A stretch of DNA of 64,000 nucleotides from Aquincola agrisoli (GTDB taxonomy: Bacteria > Pseudomonadota > Gammaproteobacteria > Burkholderiales > Burkholderiaceae_C): positions 310,001 to 374,000 of the forward strand of contig NZ_JAZIBG010000028.1 in the NCBI RefSeq assembly GCF_036621135.1, given 5' to 3'. The first letter of the stretch is position 1, and every line of letters starts with the position of its first letter. The notes beneath the pieces were generated by a model. That model saw nothing but the letters and a program-made list of their open reading frames with translations, did no database searches and was not told the DNA's origin. The position numbers and the translations under genes are program-made. This document shows, one piece after another, positions 1-7,755 of the stretch.

Positions 1-577
1 CGAGCAGCGTGTGCTGCGCGACGAGCTGCGCTACCTCCTTCGGGCGCCCGTGCGCCTTCAGGTAGGCCGGGCTCGCCAGCACCCGCACCGCGCTGTGGCC
101 GAGCGGCCGGGCGCGCAGCGTCGAGTCGCCCAGCGGACCGATGCGGATCGCGACGTCGGTGTCCTGCTGCAGCAAGTCGATCGGCAGGTCGTCGGTGTTC
201 AGCTCCAGGTCGATCTGCGGGTAGCGCGCCCGGAACTCGCCCACCAGCGGCGCCACGACGTGCAGCATGAAGGGCGGCGCGGCGTTGATCCGCAGCCGCC
301 CGGCGGGCTGCTCGCGGCGCACGGCCATCTGCTCCTCGGCCTCGTCGACCGACGCCAGGATGGCGCGGGCCTTCGCGAGGAAGACGCTGCCTTCGTCGGT
401 CAGCACCAGGCGGCGCGTGGTGCGGTTCAGCAGCGTGGTGTCGAGCTTGTCCTCCAGCCGGCGCAGCGCGCGGCTGACGCCGGAAACGGTCTGCCCCAGC
501 TGCTCGGCCGCCGCGGTGATGGAGCCGGTGTCCACGACGGTGCGCAGGACCAGCAGTTCCTCCAGGGTCGTCTTCAT
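1..577 (-). CDS. LysR family transcriptional regulator (C-terminus cut by window edge)
   Basis: The ATG is at 577 and the frame stays open to base 1, giving about 192 residues of a protein that normally has about 300. The N-terminus (MKTTLEELLVLRTVVDTGS) starts a LysR winged helix-turn-helix over about residues 5-62, with the family pattern AAEQLGQTVSGVSRALRRLE and then LLNRTTRRLVLTDEG. The start of the periplasmic-fold effector domain follows (LRINAAPPFMLHVVAPLV, DVAIRIGPL). It lies 16 nt downstream of the acetyltransferase gene on the same strand, and that pair is divergent from the MFS gene, so it may control either. LysR identity is clear; the target is inference. Confidence 0.9.
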   Translation of the reverse strand, partial: MKTTLEELLVLRTVVDTGSITAAAEQLGQTVSGVSRALRRLEDKLDTTLLNRTTRRLVLTDEGSVFLAKARAILASVDEAEEQMAVRREQPAGRLRINAAPPFMLHVVAPLVGEFRARYPQIDLELNTDDLPIDLLQQDTDVAIRIGPLGDSTLRARPLGHSAVRVLASPAYLKAHGRPKEVAQLVAQHTLL

Positions 578-593
578 CGCACCTCGCCGCGCA

Positions 594-1271
594 TCAGGCG
601 CGCGCGATCACCCGCACCACCGTTTCGTGCGCCAAGGCGAAACCCATGCGCCGGTACAACGCGACGGCGCCCGCGTTGCCCCCCATCACGTGCAGGAACG
701 GCGTCTCGCCGCGCAGCAGCTCGCGGCGGATCAGCTTGCGCATCAACCGGCGCGCGAAGCCGCGGCCCTGCGCGTCGGGGTGGGTGGCAACGCCGCTGAT
801 CTCGCGCAGCGGCCCGGCGGCCATGCGCTCGCCCGACATCGCGACCAGCCGCCCGCCCTCGAAGCAGCCGAAGTACTCGCCCAGCTCGAGCGTGCGCGGG
901 CCGAACGGGCCGGGCCGGGTCAGCTCGGCCAGCGCCATCGCCTCGGCCACGTGCGCGGGGCCCAGCGGCACGGCATCCGGCGCGTCGTCCTCCGCGGGCG
1001 TCTCGCCCTGCCAGGCCATGCACAGCATCGAGGCCTCCAGCTCCACGCACCAGCCGGCGGGCGCGGCCCCTGACCAGCCGGCGCAGTAGAAGCGCTCGCC
1101 GACGGCGCAGTGCGGCACCAGGGCCGCGAGGTCGGGCCGCTGCGGATCTGCAAAGGCGACGATGGGCGAGAAGCCGGGCGCGAAGCGGCGCGCGCCGCCG
1201 TCGCCTACCGCAAAGCGGGCATGCGGGCCGGTCAGGGCATGCCAGAAGACGTTGTCGAGCAAGGGATGCAT
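594..1271 (-). CDS. GNAT family N-acetyltransferase
   Basis: A 225-residue acetyl-CoA-dependent acyltransferase of unknown substrate. The C-terminal half carries the GNAT acetyl-CoA loop, with THPDAQGRGFARRLMRKLI matching the Q/RxxGxG/A pattern, then the late strand-helix GGNAGAVALYRRMGF. The first 100 residues are unlike the core and resemble the two-lobed GNAT proteins that precede the FeeM/FR47-like fold. I chose the ATG at 1271 (MHPLLDNVFW). The frame runs further upstream but would eat into the divergent promoter of the MFS gene. The gene ends 16 nt before the LysR start, so the two are probably co-transcribed. Confidence 0.85.
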   Translation of the reverse strand: MHPLLDNVFWHALTGPHARFAVGDGGARRFAPGFSPIVAFADPQRPDLAALVPHCAVGERFYCAGWSGAAPAGWCVELEASMLCMAWQGETPAEDDAPDAVPLGPAHVAEAMALAELTRPGPFGPRTLELGEYFGCFEGGRLVAMSGERMAAGPLREISGVATHPDAQGRGFARRLMRKLIRRELLRGETPFLHVMGGNAGAVALYRRMGFALAHETVVRVIARA

Positions 1272-1381
1272 GGCGGGCTCCGTCCATTCTTGACGTGGAA
1301 GCAAGTATCTCTGACCCATCACCCCATTTTTCTGCAAACCAAGCCGGCCCACACTCCGCCCCATTCCCAAGGAGTGACCCC

Positions 1382-2581
1382 ATGCCCATCGCCCTGCTGG
1401 CGCTGACCCTCAGCGCCTTCGCCATCGGCACGACGGAGTTCGTGATCGTCGGCCTGATCCCCACCATGGCGGCCGACCTGGCCGTGAGCCTGCCGTCGGC
1501 CGGGCTGCTGGTCAGCCTGTACGCGCTGGGCGTGGCCGTCGGCGCGCCAGTGCTCACCGCGCTCACCGGCAAGCTGCCGCGCAAGGCGCTGCTGCTGGGC
1601 CTGATGGCGCTGTTCACGGCCGGCAACCTGCTGGCCTGGCAGGCGCCGGGCTACGAGTCGCTGGTTCCCGCGCGCATCCTCACCGGGCTGGCGCACGGCG
1701 TGTTCTTCTCGATCGGCTCCACCATCGCCACCGGCCTGGTGCCGAAGGAGAAAGCCGCCAGCGCCATCGCCATCATGTTCACCGGCCTCACGGTGGCACT
1801 GGTGACCGGGGTGCCGCTGGGCACCTTCATCGGCCAGCACTTCGGCTGGCGCGAGACCTTCCTGGCCGTCTCGGCGCTCGGCGTGATCGCCTTCGTGGGC
1901 AGCGCGCTGTTCGTGCCACGCGGCATCGCGCACCAGCCGCCGGCCTCGCTCGCCGCGCAGGCCCGGGTGCTGGCCGAGCCGCGGCTGTTGCTGGTGTACG
2001 CCAAGACGGCCATCGGCTACGGCGGCTCGTTCATCCCCTTCACCTTCCTCGCGCCCATCCTCACCGACGTATCGGGCTTCTCGGCCGGCGCGGTGGGCTG
2101 GGTGATGCTGGTCTACGGCGTGTCGGTGGCCGTGGGCAACCTCTGGGGCGGCCGGCTGGCCGACCGCCTCGGGCCGGTGCCGGCGCTGCGCATCATCTTC
2201 GCGCTGCTGGCCGCGGTGCTGCTGCTCTTCAACTTCGCGGCGCCCCACAAGTGGCTGGCGGTGGCAGCGGTGCTGCTGTGGGGCGCGGTCGCCTTCGGCA
2301 ACGTGCCGGGCCTGCAGGTCTACGTGGTCAAGCAGGCCGAGCGCTTCACGCCGCATGCGGTGGATGTAGCCTCGGGCCTGAACATCGCCGCCTTCAACCT
2401 CGGCATCGCCGGTGCCGCCTGGGCCGGCGGGCTGATCGTCACCCACCTGGGCCTGATGCACACGCCTTGGATCGGCGCGCTGGTGGTGCTCGTCTCGCTG
2501 CTGCTGACGCAATGGAGCGGCACGCTCGACCGCCGTGCCGGCATCCCGGTGCGCGGCGGCCCGGTGCCGGCCGGGCACTGA
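1382..2581 (+). CDS. MFS transporter, DHA1 (YdhP/AraJ-like) efflux protein
   Basis: A 399-residue inner-membrane secondary transporter with about 12 hydrophobic segments. It opens with ALTLSAFAIGTTEFVIVGLI, the signature of the DHA1 group that includes AraJ, YdhP and PbuE. The loop between helices 2 and 3 is TGKLPRKALLLGLM, and the motif-C-like helix 5 contains VALVTGVPLGTFIG. These relatives export drugs, purines or sugars by proton antiport. The ATG at 1382 follows an AAGGAGTGACCCC ribosome site, so the longer upstream frame is not needed. The aldo/keto reductase starts 35 nt downstream. Family is certain; the exported compound cannot be told from sequence. Confidence 0.9.
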   Translation: MPIALLALTLSAFAIGTTEFVIVGLIPTMAADLAVSLPSAGLLVSLYALGVAVGAPVLTALTGKLPRKALLLGLMALFTAGNLLAWQAPGYESLVPARILTGLAHGVFFSIGSTIATGLVPKEKAASAIAIMFTGLTVALVTGVPLGTFIGQHFGWRETFLAVSALGVIAFVGSALFVPRGIAHQPPASLAAQARVLAEPRLLLVYAKTAIGYGGSFIPFTFLAPILTDVSGFSAGAVGWVMLVYGVSVAVGNLWGGRLADRLGPVPALRIIFALLAAVLLLFNFAAPHKWLAVAAVLLWGAVAFGNVPGLQVYVVKQAERFTPHAVDVASGLNIAAFNLGIAGAAWAGGLIVTHLGLMHTPWIGALVVLVSLLLTQWSGTLDRRAGIPVRGGPVPAGH

Positions 2582-2616
2582 CGCACTTCTGTCGAAAACC
2601 GCAAAGGACTTCCCCC

Positions 2617-3429
2617 ATGAACACGAACACCCTCCCCGCCTTCGGCCTCGGCACCTTCCGCCTGAAGGGCGCGGTCGTCATCGACTCGGTGCGCCAGGCG
2701 CTGGAGCTGGGCTACCGCGCGGTCGACACCGCGCAGATCTATGGCAACGAGGCCGAGGTCGGCCAGGCCATCGCCGAGAGCGGCGTGCCGCGCGGCGACA
2801 TCTTCGTCACCACCAAGATCTGGACCGACCACTTCGGCGGCGACAAGCTCGTCGCGAGCCTGAAGGACAGCCTGGTGAAGCTGCGTACCGAGCAGGTCGA
2901 CCTGACGCTGATCCACTGGCCTTCGCCGAACGGCGCGGTGCCGATGGCCGAGTACCTCGGTGCGCTGGCCGAAGCCAAGCGCCAGGGCCTGACGAAGCAG
3001 ATCGGCATCTCGAACTTCACGGTGGCGCTGATGCAGCGGGCGATCGGCATCCTCGGCACGGCCGAGATCGCCACCAACCAGATCGAACTGCACCCCTACC
3101 TTCAGAACCGCACGGCCGCCGCGTTCGCGAAGCGCCAGGGCCTGCATGTCACCTCGTACATGACCCTGGCCTACGGCAAGGTGCTGGGCGACCCGGTGAT
3201 CCAGGCGATCGCCGACGCGCACGGCGCCACGCCCGCGCAAGTGGCGCTGGCCTGGGCGCTGCAGCAAGGTTACGCGGTGATTCCGTCGTCGACGAAGCGG
3301 GCGAACCTGGAAAGCAACCTGAAGGCGCAGCAACTGCGCCTGAGCGAGGCCGAGATGGCGCAGATCGCCACGCTGGACCGCGGCGAGCGGCTGGCCAACC
3401 CCGAGGGGCTGGCACCGGCCTGGGACTGA
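2617..3429 (+). CDS. dkgB: Aldo/keto reductase, DkgB-like
   Basis: A 270-residue NADPH-dependent carbonyl reductase of the AKR fold, close in length and motifs to E. coli DkgB (2,5-diketo-D-gluconate / methylglyoxal reductase, 267 residues). The catalytic tetrad is complete: Asp37 and Tyr42 in YRAVDTAQIYGNE, Lys67 in VTTKIW and His100 in LTLIHWPS. The NADPH-binding end is the C-terminal VIPSSTKRANLESNL. It sits 35 nt after the MFS gene on the same strand, possibly one unit handling a reactive aldehyde or sugar acid. It converges on the oxygenase-reductase gene across a hairpin. Confidence 0.85.
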   Translation: MNTNTLPAFGLGTFRLKGAVVIDSVRQALELGYRAVDTAQIYGNEAEVGQAIAESGVPRGDIFVTTKIWTDHFGGDKLVASLKDSLVKLRTEQVDLTLIHWPSPNGAVPMAEYLGALAEAKRQGLTKQIGISNFTVALMQRAIGILGTAEIATNQIELHPYLQNRTAAAFAKRQGLHVTSYMTLAYGKVLGDPVIQAIADAHGATPAQVALAWALQQGYAVIPSSTKRANLESNLKAQQLRLSEAEMAQIATLDRGERLANPEGLAPAWD

Positions 3430-3441
3430 CTCCCCGCGGGG

Positions 3442-3469
3442 CGCGGCGCGCCGTGCGCCGTGCGCCGCG
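3442..3469. terminator. Hairpin between convergent genes
   Basis: The only 40 bases between the convergent stops at 3429 and 3470 hold an 8-bp perfect stem, CGCGGCGC at 3442-3449 and GCGCCGCG at 3462-3469, with a 12-base loop. CCCCGCGGGG (3432-3441) lies just before it. Neither side has a T tract, so this would be a GC-stem bidirectional terminator or mRNA 3' end stabiliser. It is inferred from position and symmetry only. Confidence 0.45.
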
Positions 3470-4444
3470 TCAGACGTCGAGCACCAGGCGCTTGCCCTTG
3501 CAGCTCGACACGCAGATCATCATCGTCCTGCCCGATTCGCGCTCGATCTTGGTAAGGATGCCGTCGCGGTGGTCGAGTTCGCCGTCGAACTCGATCACGG
3601 CGGTCTCGCAGGCGCCGCACACGCCCTCCTTGCAGCTGTGGTCGGGGCTCAGGCCGGCGTCGAGCAGGCTGTCGAGGATCGACTTGCCCGGCGGCACTTC
3701 CACCGTCTTGCCGCTGCGCTCGCATTCGACAACGAAGGTGGTGGTGGCGGCAGGCGCCTCCACGTGCACCGCGGCAAAGCGTTCGATGTGCGCGTTGGCG
3801 TAGCCCAGCTGCTCGCAGGTCTTCTCGAAGGCGTCGAGCATCGGCGTGGGGCCGCAGCAGTAGAAGTGGCTGTCGGCGCCCTTGCCGGCCAGCAGCTCGG
3901 CCAGCGCGGGCGGCGCGCCGCGCTCCTCGTCGAAGTGCCAGGTGACGGCCACGCCCTTGTCGGCCGCCAGTGCCTCGATGTCGGCGATGAAGGCCGCCTC
4001 CTTGCGGGTGCGCGCGCAGTACACCAGTTCCACCGGCCGGCCCAGCGCCACCAGCCGCTGCAGCATGCACCAGATGGGCGTGACGCCGATGCCGCCCGAC
4101 ACCAGCACCGAGCGCGGCGCTTCCTCCTGCAGCTTGAAGTTGTTGCGCGGCGTCGAGATCGGCAGCGTGCTGCCCACGCGCAGCTGCTGGTGCACGTAGC
4201 GCGAGCCGCCGCGGCTCTTGCGGTCGTTCAGGATCCCGACGACATAGCGGCCGCGGTCGCTGCTCGGGTTGCACAGCGAGTAGCTGCGCACCAGGCCGTT
4301 GGGCAGGTGCAGGTCGATGTGCGAGCCGGCCTCGAACGGCGGGAACTCGACGCCCGGCGCGGCGGGGCGGAACTCGACGCTGACGATGCCGTCCGCCTCG
4401 TGGCGCATCGCGTAGACCAGGGCGTTCAGGGTCGGGGAAGACAT
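3470..4444 (-). CDS. PDR/VanB family oxidoreductase (Rieske oxygenase reductase)
   Basis: A 324-residue soluble flavoprotein that passes electrons from NAD(P)H through FMN to a plant-type [2Fe-2S] centre and on to an oxygenase. Order: FMN-binding barrel (RSYSL, 53-57), nucleotide domain (GGIGVTP 117-123, CCGP 196-199), C-terminal ferredoxin with ligands Cys271, Cys276, Cys279 and Cys311 (SCKEGVCGAC, then MMICVSSC). This is the layout of phthalate dioxygenase reductase and VanB. It is the last gene of the block, 12 nt after the RidA-like gene, and its obvious partner is the Rieske protein at 4923-5963. Confidence 0.93.
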   Translation of the reverse strand: MSSPTLNALVYAMRHEADGIVSVEFRPAAPGVEFPPFEAGSHIDLHLPNGLVRSYSLCNPSSDRGRYVVGILNDRKSRGGSRYVHQQLRVGSTLPISTPRNNFKLQEEAPRSVLVSGGIGVTPIWCMLQRLVALGRPVELVYCARTRKEAAFIADIEALAADKGVAVTWHFDEERGAPPALAELLAGKGADSHFYCCGPTPMLDAFEKTCEQLGYANAHIERFAAVHVEAPAATTTFVVECERSGKTVEVPPGKSILDSLLDAGLSPDHSCKEGVCGACETAVIEFDGELDHRDGILTKIERESGRTMMICVSSCKGKRLVLDV

Positions 4445-4456
4445 GGGAGCCTCTTT

Positions 4457-4915
4457 TCAAGCGGCCTGGCGCAGATCGACGTCGAGCCGGGCCACGGCGT
4501 CGATCTCCACCCGCAGTTCGGGAAACACGAGCGCGCTGACGCCCACCAGGGTCGACGCCGGATACGGCGCGCCGGGCTGCGCGGCCGCGAAGAAATCGCG
4601 CCGGGCGCGGCCCACCGCATCCTTGTCGGCGATGTCGGTCACGTAGACGACGAGCTTGACGATGTTGTGCACGCCGCCGCCGGCCGCTTCGAGCAGCGAC
4701 TGGATCTTGCGCAGCACCACCATCGCCTGCGCGTAGGCATCCAGCGGCTGGCCCGCCTCGGCGGCGGCGCGCGTGGCGGGGTGGCCGGTCTGGCCCGACA
4801 GCACCACCTCCTGGCCCACCACGAGGGCGTTGGACCAGGTGGCGTGGCCGAGATCCGGCACCGCCTCGCACACCACTTTTTGGACGGACGTCGGCATCGT
4901 CGCGATCGTCGTCAT
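4457..4915 (-). CDS. RidA/YjgF-superfamily protein lacking the catalytic arginine
   Basis: A 152-residue trimer-forming chorismate-mutase-like fold protein (NALVVGQEVVLSGQTG, then VVYVTDI, then VEIDAVARLDV). Family members hydrolyse enamines/imines, and the superfamily also includes 2-aminomuconate deaminases of aromatic degradation. The Arg of the canonical PARS motif, which defines active imine deaminases, is absent: the segment reads APYPASTLVGV. RidA activity is therefore doubtful, and a different hydrolytic or ligand-binding role in this pathway is more likely. It lies between the reductase (12 nt) and the Rieske oxygenase (7 nt) in one transcription unit. Confidence 0.85.
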   Translation of the reverse strand: MTTIATMPTSVQKVVCEAVPDLGHATWSNALVVGQEVVLSGQTGHPATRAAAEAGQPLDAYAQAMVVLRKIQSLLEAAGGGVHNIVKLVVYVTDIADKDAVGRARRDFFAAAQPGAPYPASTLVGVSALVFPELRVEIDAVARLDVDLRQAA

Positions 4916-4922
4916 GGCGATG

Positions 4923-5963
4923 TCAGCGCGCCGCCGGCGCTTCGGCGGCTTGCGCGGCCAGCTGCGCCTGCGCCAGGCCCTTCAGGTGGCGGCGCAGGCG
5001 CACGATGCCCAGGTCGTGCTGGTACAGCGACTCGTGCTGGTTGGCGTCGGGCTCCATGTTCTCGATCAGCACGCGGTCCTGCTCGAGCACGTGCCAGTGG
5101 CGCGCCTCCAGGCGGTTCTTGTAGAGGAAGCGCCAGGTGTCGCGCTGCCAGCCCGGCGCCAGCTTGCGCACGCGCCAGTGGAACGCGCACGACAGCGTCG
5201 GCGAGATCGGCGTGTAGCTGCCGACGATGATGAAGTTGCCGCCGGGGCCGCCGGTCTTCGGGTAGGGGATCTCCAGCCGCATCCAGTGGATGCCGGTGTC
5301 GGCCCATTCGGTCCAGTCGAAGTTGACGTTGCGCTGGCCTTCCTTCTCGAACACGAAGCCGGTGTCGGTGGCGCGCACGCCGAACTTGGCCACCGAGTCA
5401 CCCTCGGCCATCGAGTGCGACTGCTTGTGCAGGAAGGTGCCGTGCATCGGGTCCATCACGTTGTCGAGCACGTAGCGGTAGTCGCCCTTCCACTCGGCAT
5501 AGCAGAGGAAGGCCGAGTACTGGCTGTCGTCGGTGAGTTGCTCGGGCAGCACCAGCGGCGGCGGCGTGTCCACCGGCTCCTTCGAGTTGTAGAGGAACAC
5601 CGCGCCGGCCGCTTCCTTCACGTGGAAATGCCGGGTGGCGCGTGTGCCCTCGAGCTTGCAGCCGGGGCTGCCCGGCACGCTGGTGACCACGCCGTCGCAC
5701 CGCACCTCGACGCCGTGGTACGGGCAGGCGATGCGGTCGCCCAGCACCACGCCCTGCGACAGCGGCGCGCCGCGGTGCGGGCAGCGGTCTTCCAGCGCGT
5801 GCAGCACGCCCTGCGCATCGCGCCAGAACACCAGCTTGCGGCCCAGGCGGCGCAGCGAGACGGGGCGCTCCTGGATGAAGCCAGTGGGGCAGATGGGGTA
5901 CCAGAGGTCCTTCAGGCCGACTTCGAGCAGCTGGTCGACGGGGTCCGCAACGATGGGAATCAT
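4923..5963 (-). CDS. Rieske [2Fe-2S] aromatic ring-hydroxylating or O-demethylating oxygenase (VanA type)
   Basis: A 346-residue oxygenase component of the single-subunit VanA / phthalate-oxygenase-like group. The Rieske ligands are Cys61-x-His63 and Cys80-x2-His83 (DRCPHRGAPLSQG, IACPYHGVEV). The mononuclear iron site follows at about 167-179 (DNVMDPMHGTFLH), giving His174 and His179 with an upstream bridging Asp. Such enzymes hydroxylate or dealkylate a carboxylated aromatic or related ring using O2 and electrons from the reductase at 3470-4444. Substrate unknown. It follows the 73-residue small gene by 21 nt. Confidence 0.93.
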   Translation of the reverse strand: MIPIVADPVDQLLEVGLKDLWYPICPTGFIQERPVSLRRLGRKLVFWRDAQGVLHALEDRCPHRGAPLSQGVVLGDRIACPYHGVEVRCDGVVTSVPGSPGCKLEGTRATRHFHVKEAAGAVFLYNSKEPVDTPPPLVLPEQLTDDSQYSAFLCYAEWKGDYRYVLDNVMDPMHGTFLHKQSHSMAEGDSVAKFGVRATDTGFVFEKEGQRNVNFDWTEWADTGIHWMRLEIPYPKTGGPGGNFIIVGSYTPISPTLSCAFHWRVRKLAPGWQRDTWRFLYKNRLEARHWHVLEQDRVLIENMEPDANQHESLYQHDLGIVRLRRHLKGLAQAQLAAQAAEAPAAR

Positions 5964-5984
5964 GGTGTTTCCTTCCGGGCGCGT

Positions 5985-6206
5985 TCAGGCGCCGAGCACG
6001 GCCATCTCGGCGCGGTAGTTCTCTTCGGTCCAGGCCACGCCGCTGGGCGTCGTGGTGTGGCTGCGGTTCAGGTGCTCGACCAGTCCGGCCAGGTCGTGGA
6101 TGCCGGCGGCGAAGGCGCGTTCGATGGCGTCGCCCAGCAGGTCTTCGTAGGGGGTGGGCGTGCGGGTGCGCGCCTGGTGGGGATCGAGGTAGCGGTCGGT
6201 GGGCAT
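5985..6206 (-). CDS. Small 'recombinase-like' helix-turn-helix protein
   Basis: A 73-residue, mostly charged protein. The body (FAAGIHDLAGLVEHLNRSHTT, then GVAWTEENYRAEM) resembles the small HTH segment at the end of large serine recombinases. There is no catalytic domain and no upstream remnant, so this is a free-standing small protein and not a broken recombinase. From general knowledge, proteins of this type accompany Rieske oxygenase genes, consistent with the place here 21 nt upstream of one. A role in oxygenase expression or assembly is inference only. Confidence 0.65.
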   Translation of the reverse strand: MPTDRYLDPHQARTRTPTPYEDLLGDAIERAFAAGIHDLAGLVEHLNRSHTTTPSGVAWTEENYRAEMAVLGA

Positions 6207-6276
6207 CGTCGGCCTCCTTGCGGTCAGCGTTGGGACGGGATGGGGGAGTGGGAGATCGGGGCGGGCCGCCGGACGT

Positions 6277-6591
6277 TCACTGGCCGCCGTTGCGCACGCG
6301 CTCGCGGATGCGTTCGCGCACAGGGACGAAGTCGTAGGTCGGGTGGCACTCGGTGGTGAACACGCCCCAGGCGCGGCGTTCGAGCTCGACGTTCACGACG
6401 GGCAGCAGCTCGGGCGGCAGCTCCAGCGTGAGGATCTGGCCCAGGCCCATCGCCACCGTCCACGAGACGATGCGCGTGCCCTCGGGCGGAAACTGCTCCC
6501 ACCAGTCGGCCGCCTTCATACGCGCCTGCACGTCTTCGAGCGTGAGGCCGGGGTGGTGCTTGAGGACCACGGTCAAAAGGAGGTTGCTCAT
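6277..6591 (-). CDS. Conserved small hypothetical protein of the oxygenase cluster
   Basis: A 104-residue cytosolic protein beginning MSNLLLTVVLKHHPGL. No signal peptide, membrane helix or cysteine-rich site is visible. The pattern of short beta strands (LLTVVLKH, VSWTVAMGLGQILTLELP, WGVFTTECHPTYDF) suggests a small ferredoxin-like / dimeric barrel fold, but I do not recognise the family. I chose the ATG at 6591 because the in-frame extension to 6714 is arginine-rich and improbable. It lies between the Bug receptor gene and the 73-residue gene on the same strand. Its function is unknown. Confidence 0.6.
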   Translation of the reverse strand: MSNLLLTVVLKHHPGLTLEDVQARMKAADWWEQFPPEGTRIVSWTVAMGLGQILTLELPPELLPVVNVELERRAWGVFTTECHPTYDFVPVRERIRERVRNGGQ

Positions 6592-6751
6592 GTGCGTGGG
6601 TTCTCCAGCAGCCCTGGTGCCGGCGTCGTGCAGGCCGAGGGCGCAGGGTGCCCGGCTCCGCGTCCACGGCCGGGCGCATCCGCGGACCACAGTGCCCCGC
6701 CGCCCCGCGACCACGCCAAGCCTGCCCAGGTGTCGATGCAGCTCATCTTCT

Positions 6752-7744
6752 TCACTCGGCGACGATGGCGCGGGCCTTGATGATCTTGGCCCACACGGCG
6801 GTCTCGTTGCGGATGTGGGTGGCGAAGTCGGCCGGCTTCATCGTGGCGTCGCTCAGGCCCTGCCCTTCCAGGCGCTGGCGCACGTCGGCCTGGCCGAGGA
6901 TCTGCGCCGCGTCCTTGGCCAGTTGTTCCACCACCGGCGCGGGCGTGCCCGCGGGGGCCAGCAGGCCGTACCAGGAGGTGACGACCACGCCCGGGATGCC
7001 CTGCTCGGCCAGCGTCGGGATGTCCGGCGCGGCCGGGCTGCGGGCGGCTTCGGTCACGCCCAGCGCCACCAGCCGGCCGTCCTTGATGAAGGGCAGCGTG
7101 GCCGGCAGGTTGCTGAACATCAGCGGCACCACGCCGCCCAGCACGTCGTTCAGCGCCGGGCCGGTGCCCTTGTAGGGCACGTGCGTGATGTCGACCTCGG
7201 CCTGCTGCTTGAACAGCTCGCCGGCCAGGTGCAGGCCGCTGCCCACGCCGGGCGAGGCGTAGAACAGCGTGGCCGGCTTGGCCTTGGCCGCGGCCACCAG
7301 CGCCTTGGCCGTCTTCAGCTGGGCCGCGGGGCTGGCCACCAGCACGTTGGGGGCCTTCGCCAGCATCGTGACGGGCACGAAGTCCTTCTCGATGTTGAAC
7401 GGGAAGTTCGGCATCAAGGTCGGGTTGATCGTCAGGTTGCCGGCCGGCACCACCAGCAGCGTGTGGCCGTCGCCCTTGGCGCGCTTCACGCGGTCGATGC
7501 CCAGGTTGCCGGCGGCACCGGCCACGTTGTCGACCACCACCGTCTGGCCGTAGCGCTTGCCCAGGCCGTCGGCCAGGATGCGCGACAGCGTGTCGACCGG
7601 CCCGCCCGGCGGGAACGGCGACACGATGGTGAAGCGGCCCGCGGCCAGTTGCTGCTCGGCCGGGCTCTGCGCCCAGGCGGCCGGCGCAAGGGTGGCAGCC
7701 AGCACGGCGGCGGCCACCCCGGCGCAGGCATGACGACGATGCAT
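6752..7744 (-). CDS. Bug family tripartite tricarboxylate-type solute-binding protein
   Basis: A 330-residue periplasmic receptor. The signal peptide occupies about residues 1-24 (cleavage near AAWA-QSPAEQ). The mature protein has the Bug pattern IVSPFPPGGPVDTLSRIL, then KRYGQTVVVDNVAGAAGNLG, which cradles a carboxylate ligand. Bug proteins normally work with TctA/TctB membrane subunits, but none is present in this window. As is usual in Burkholderiales the receptor is an orphan and may borrow a permease or act in sensing. It lies between the VOC dioxygenase (11 nt) and the small proteins, so its ligand is probably the pathway substrate. Confidence 0.92.
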   Translation of the reverse strand: MHRRHACAGVAAAVLAATLAPAAWAQSPAEQQLAAGRFTIVSPFPPGGPVDTLSRILADGLGKRYGQTVVVDNVAGAAGNLGIDRVKRAKGDGHTLLVVPAGNLTINPTLMPNFPFNIEKDFVPVTMLAKAPNVLVASPAAQLKTAKALVAAAKAKPATLFYASPGVGSGLHLAGELFKQQAEVDITHVPYKGTGPALNDVLGGVVPLMFSNLPATLPFIKDGRLVALGVTEAARSPAAPDIPTLAEQGIPGVVVTSWYGLLAPAGTPAPVVEQLAKDAAQILGQADVRQRLEGQGLSDATMKPADFATHIRNETAVWAKIIKARAIVAE

Positions 7745-7755
7745 CACGGACAACC

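Noticed and set aside
4457..4915. Naming the RidA-like gene 2-aminomuconate deaminase
   Set aside because: The context is tempting, but the missing Arg and the unknown pathway do not allow a specific name.
5985..6206. A remnant of a serine recombinase
   Set aside because: Only the small HTH-like segment resembles one. No catalytic-domain sequence lies nearby and the gene fits neatly between two intact genes, so I call it a free-standing small protein.
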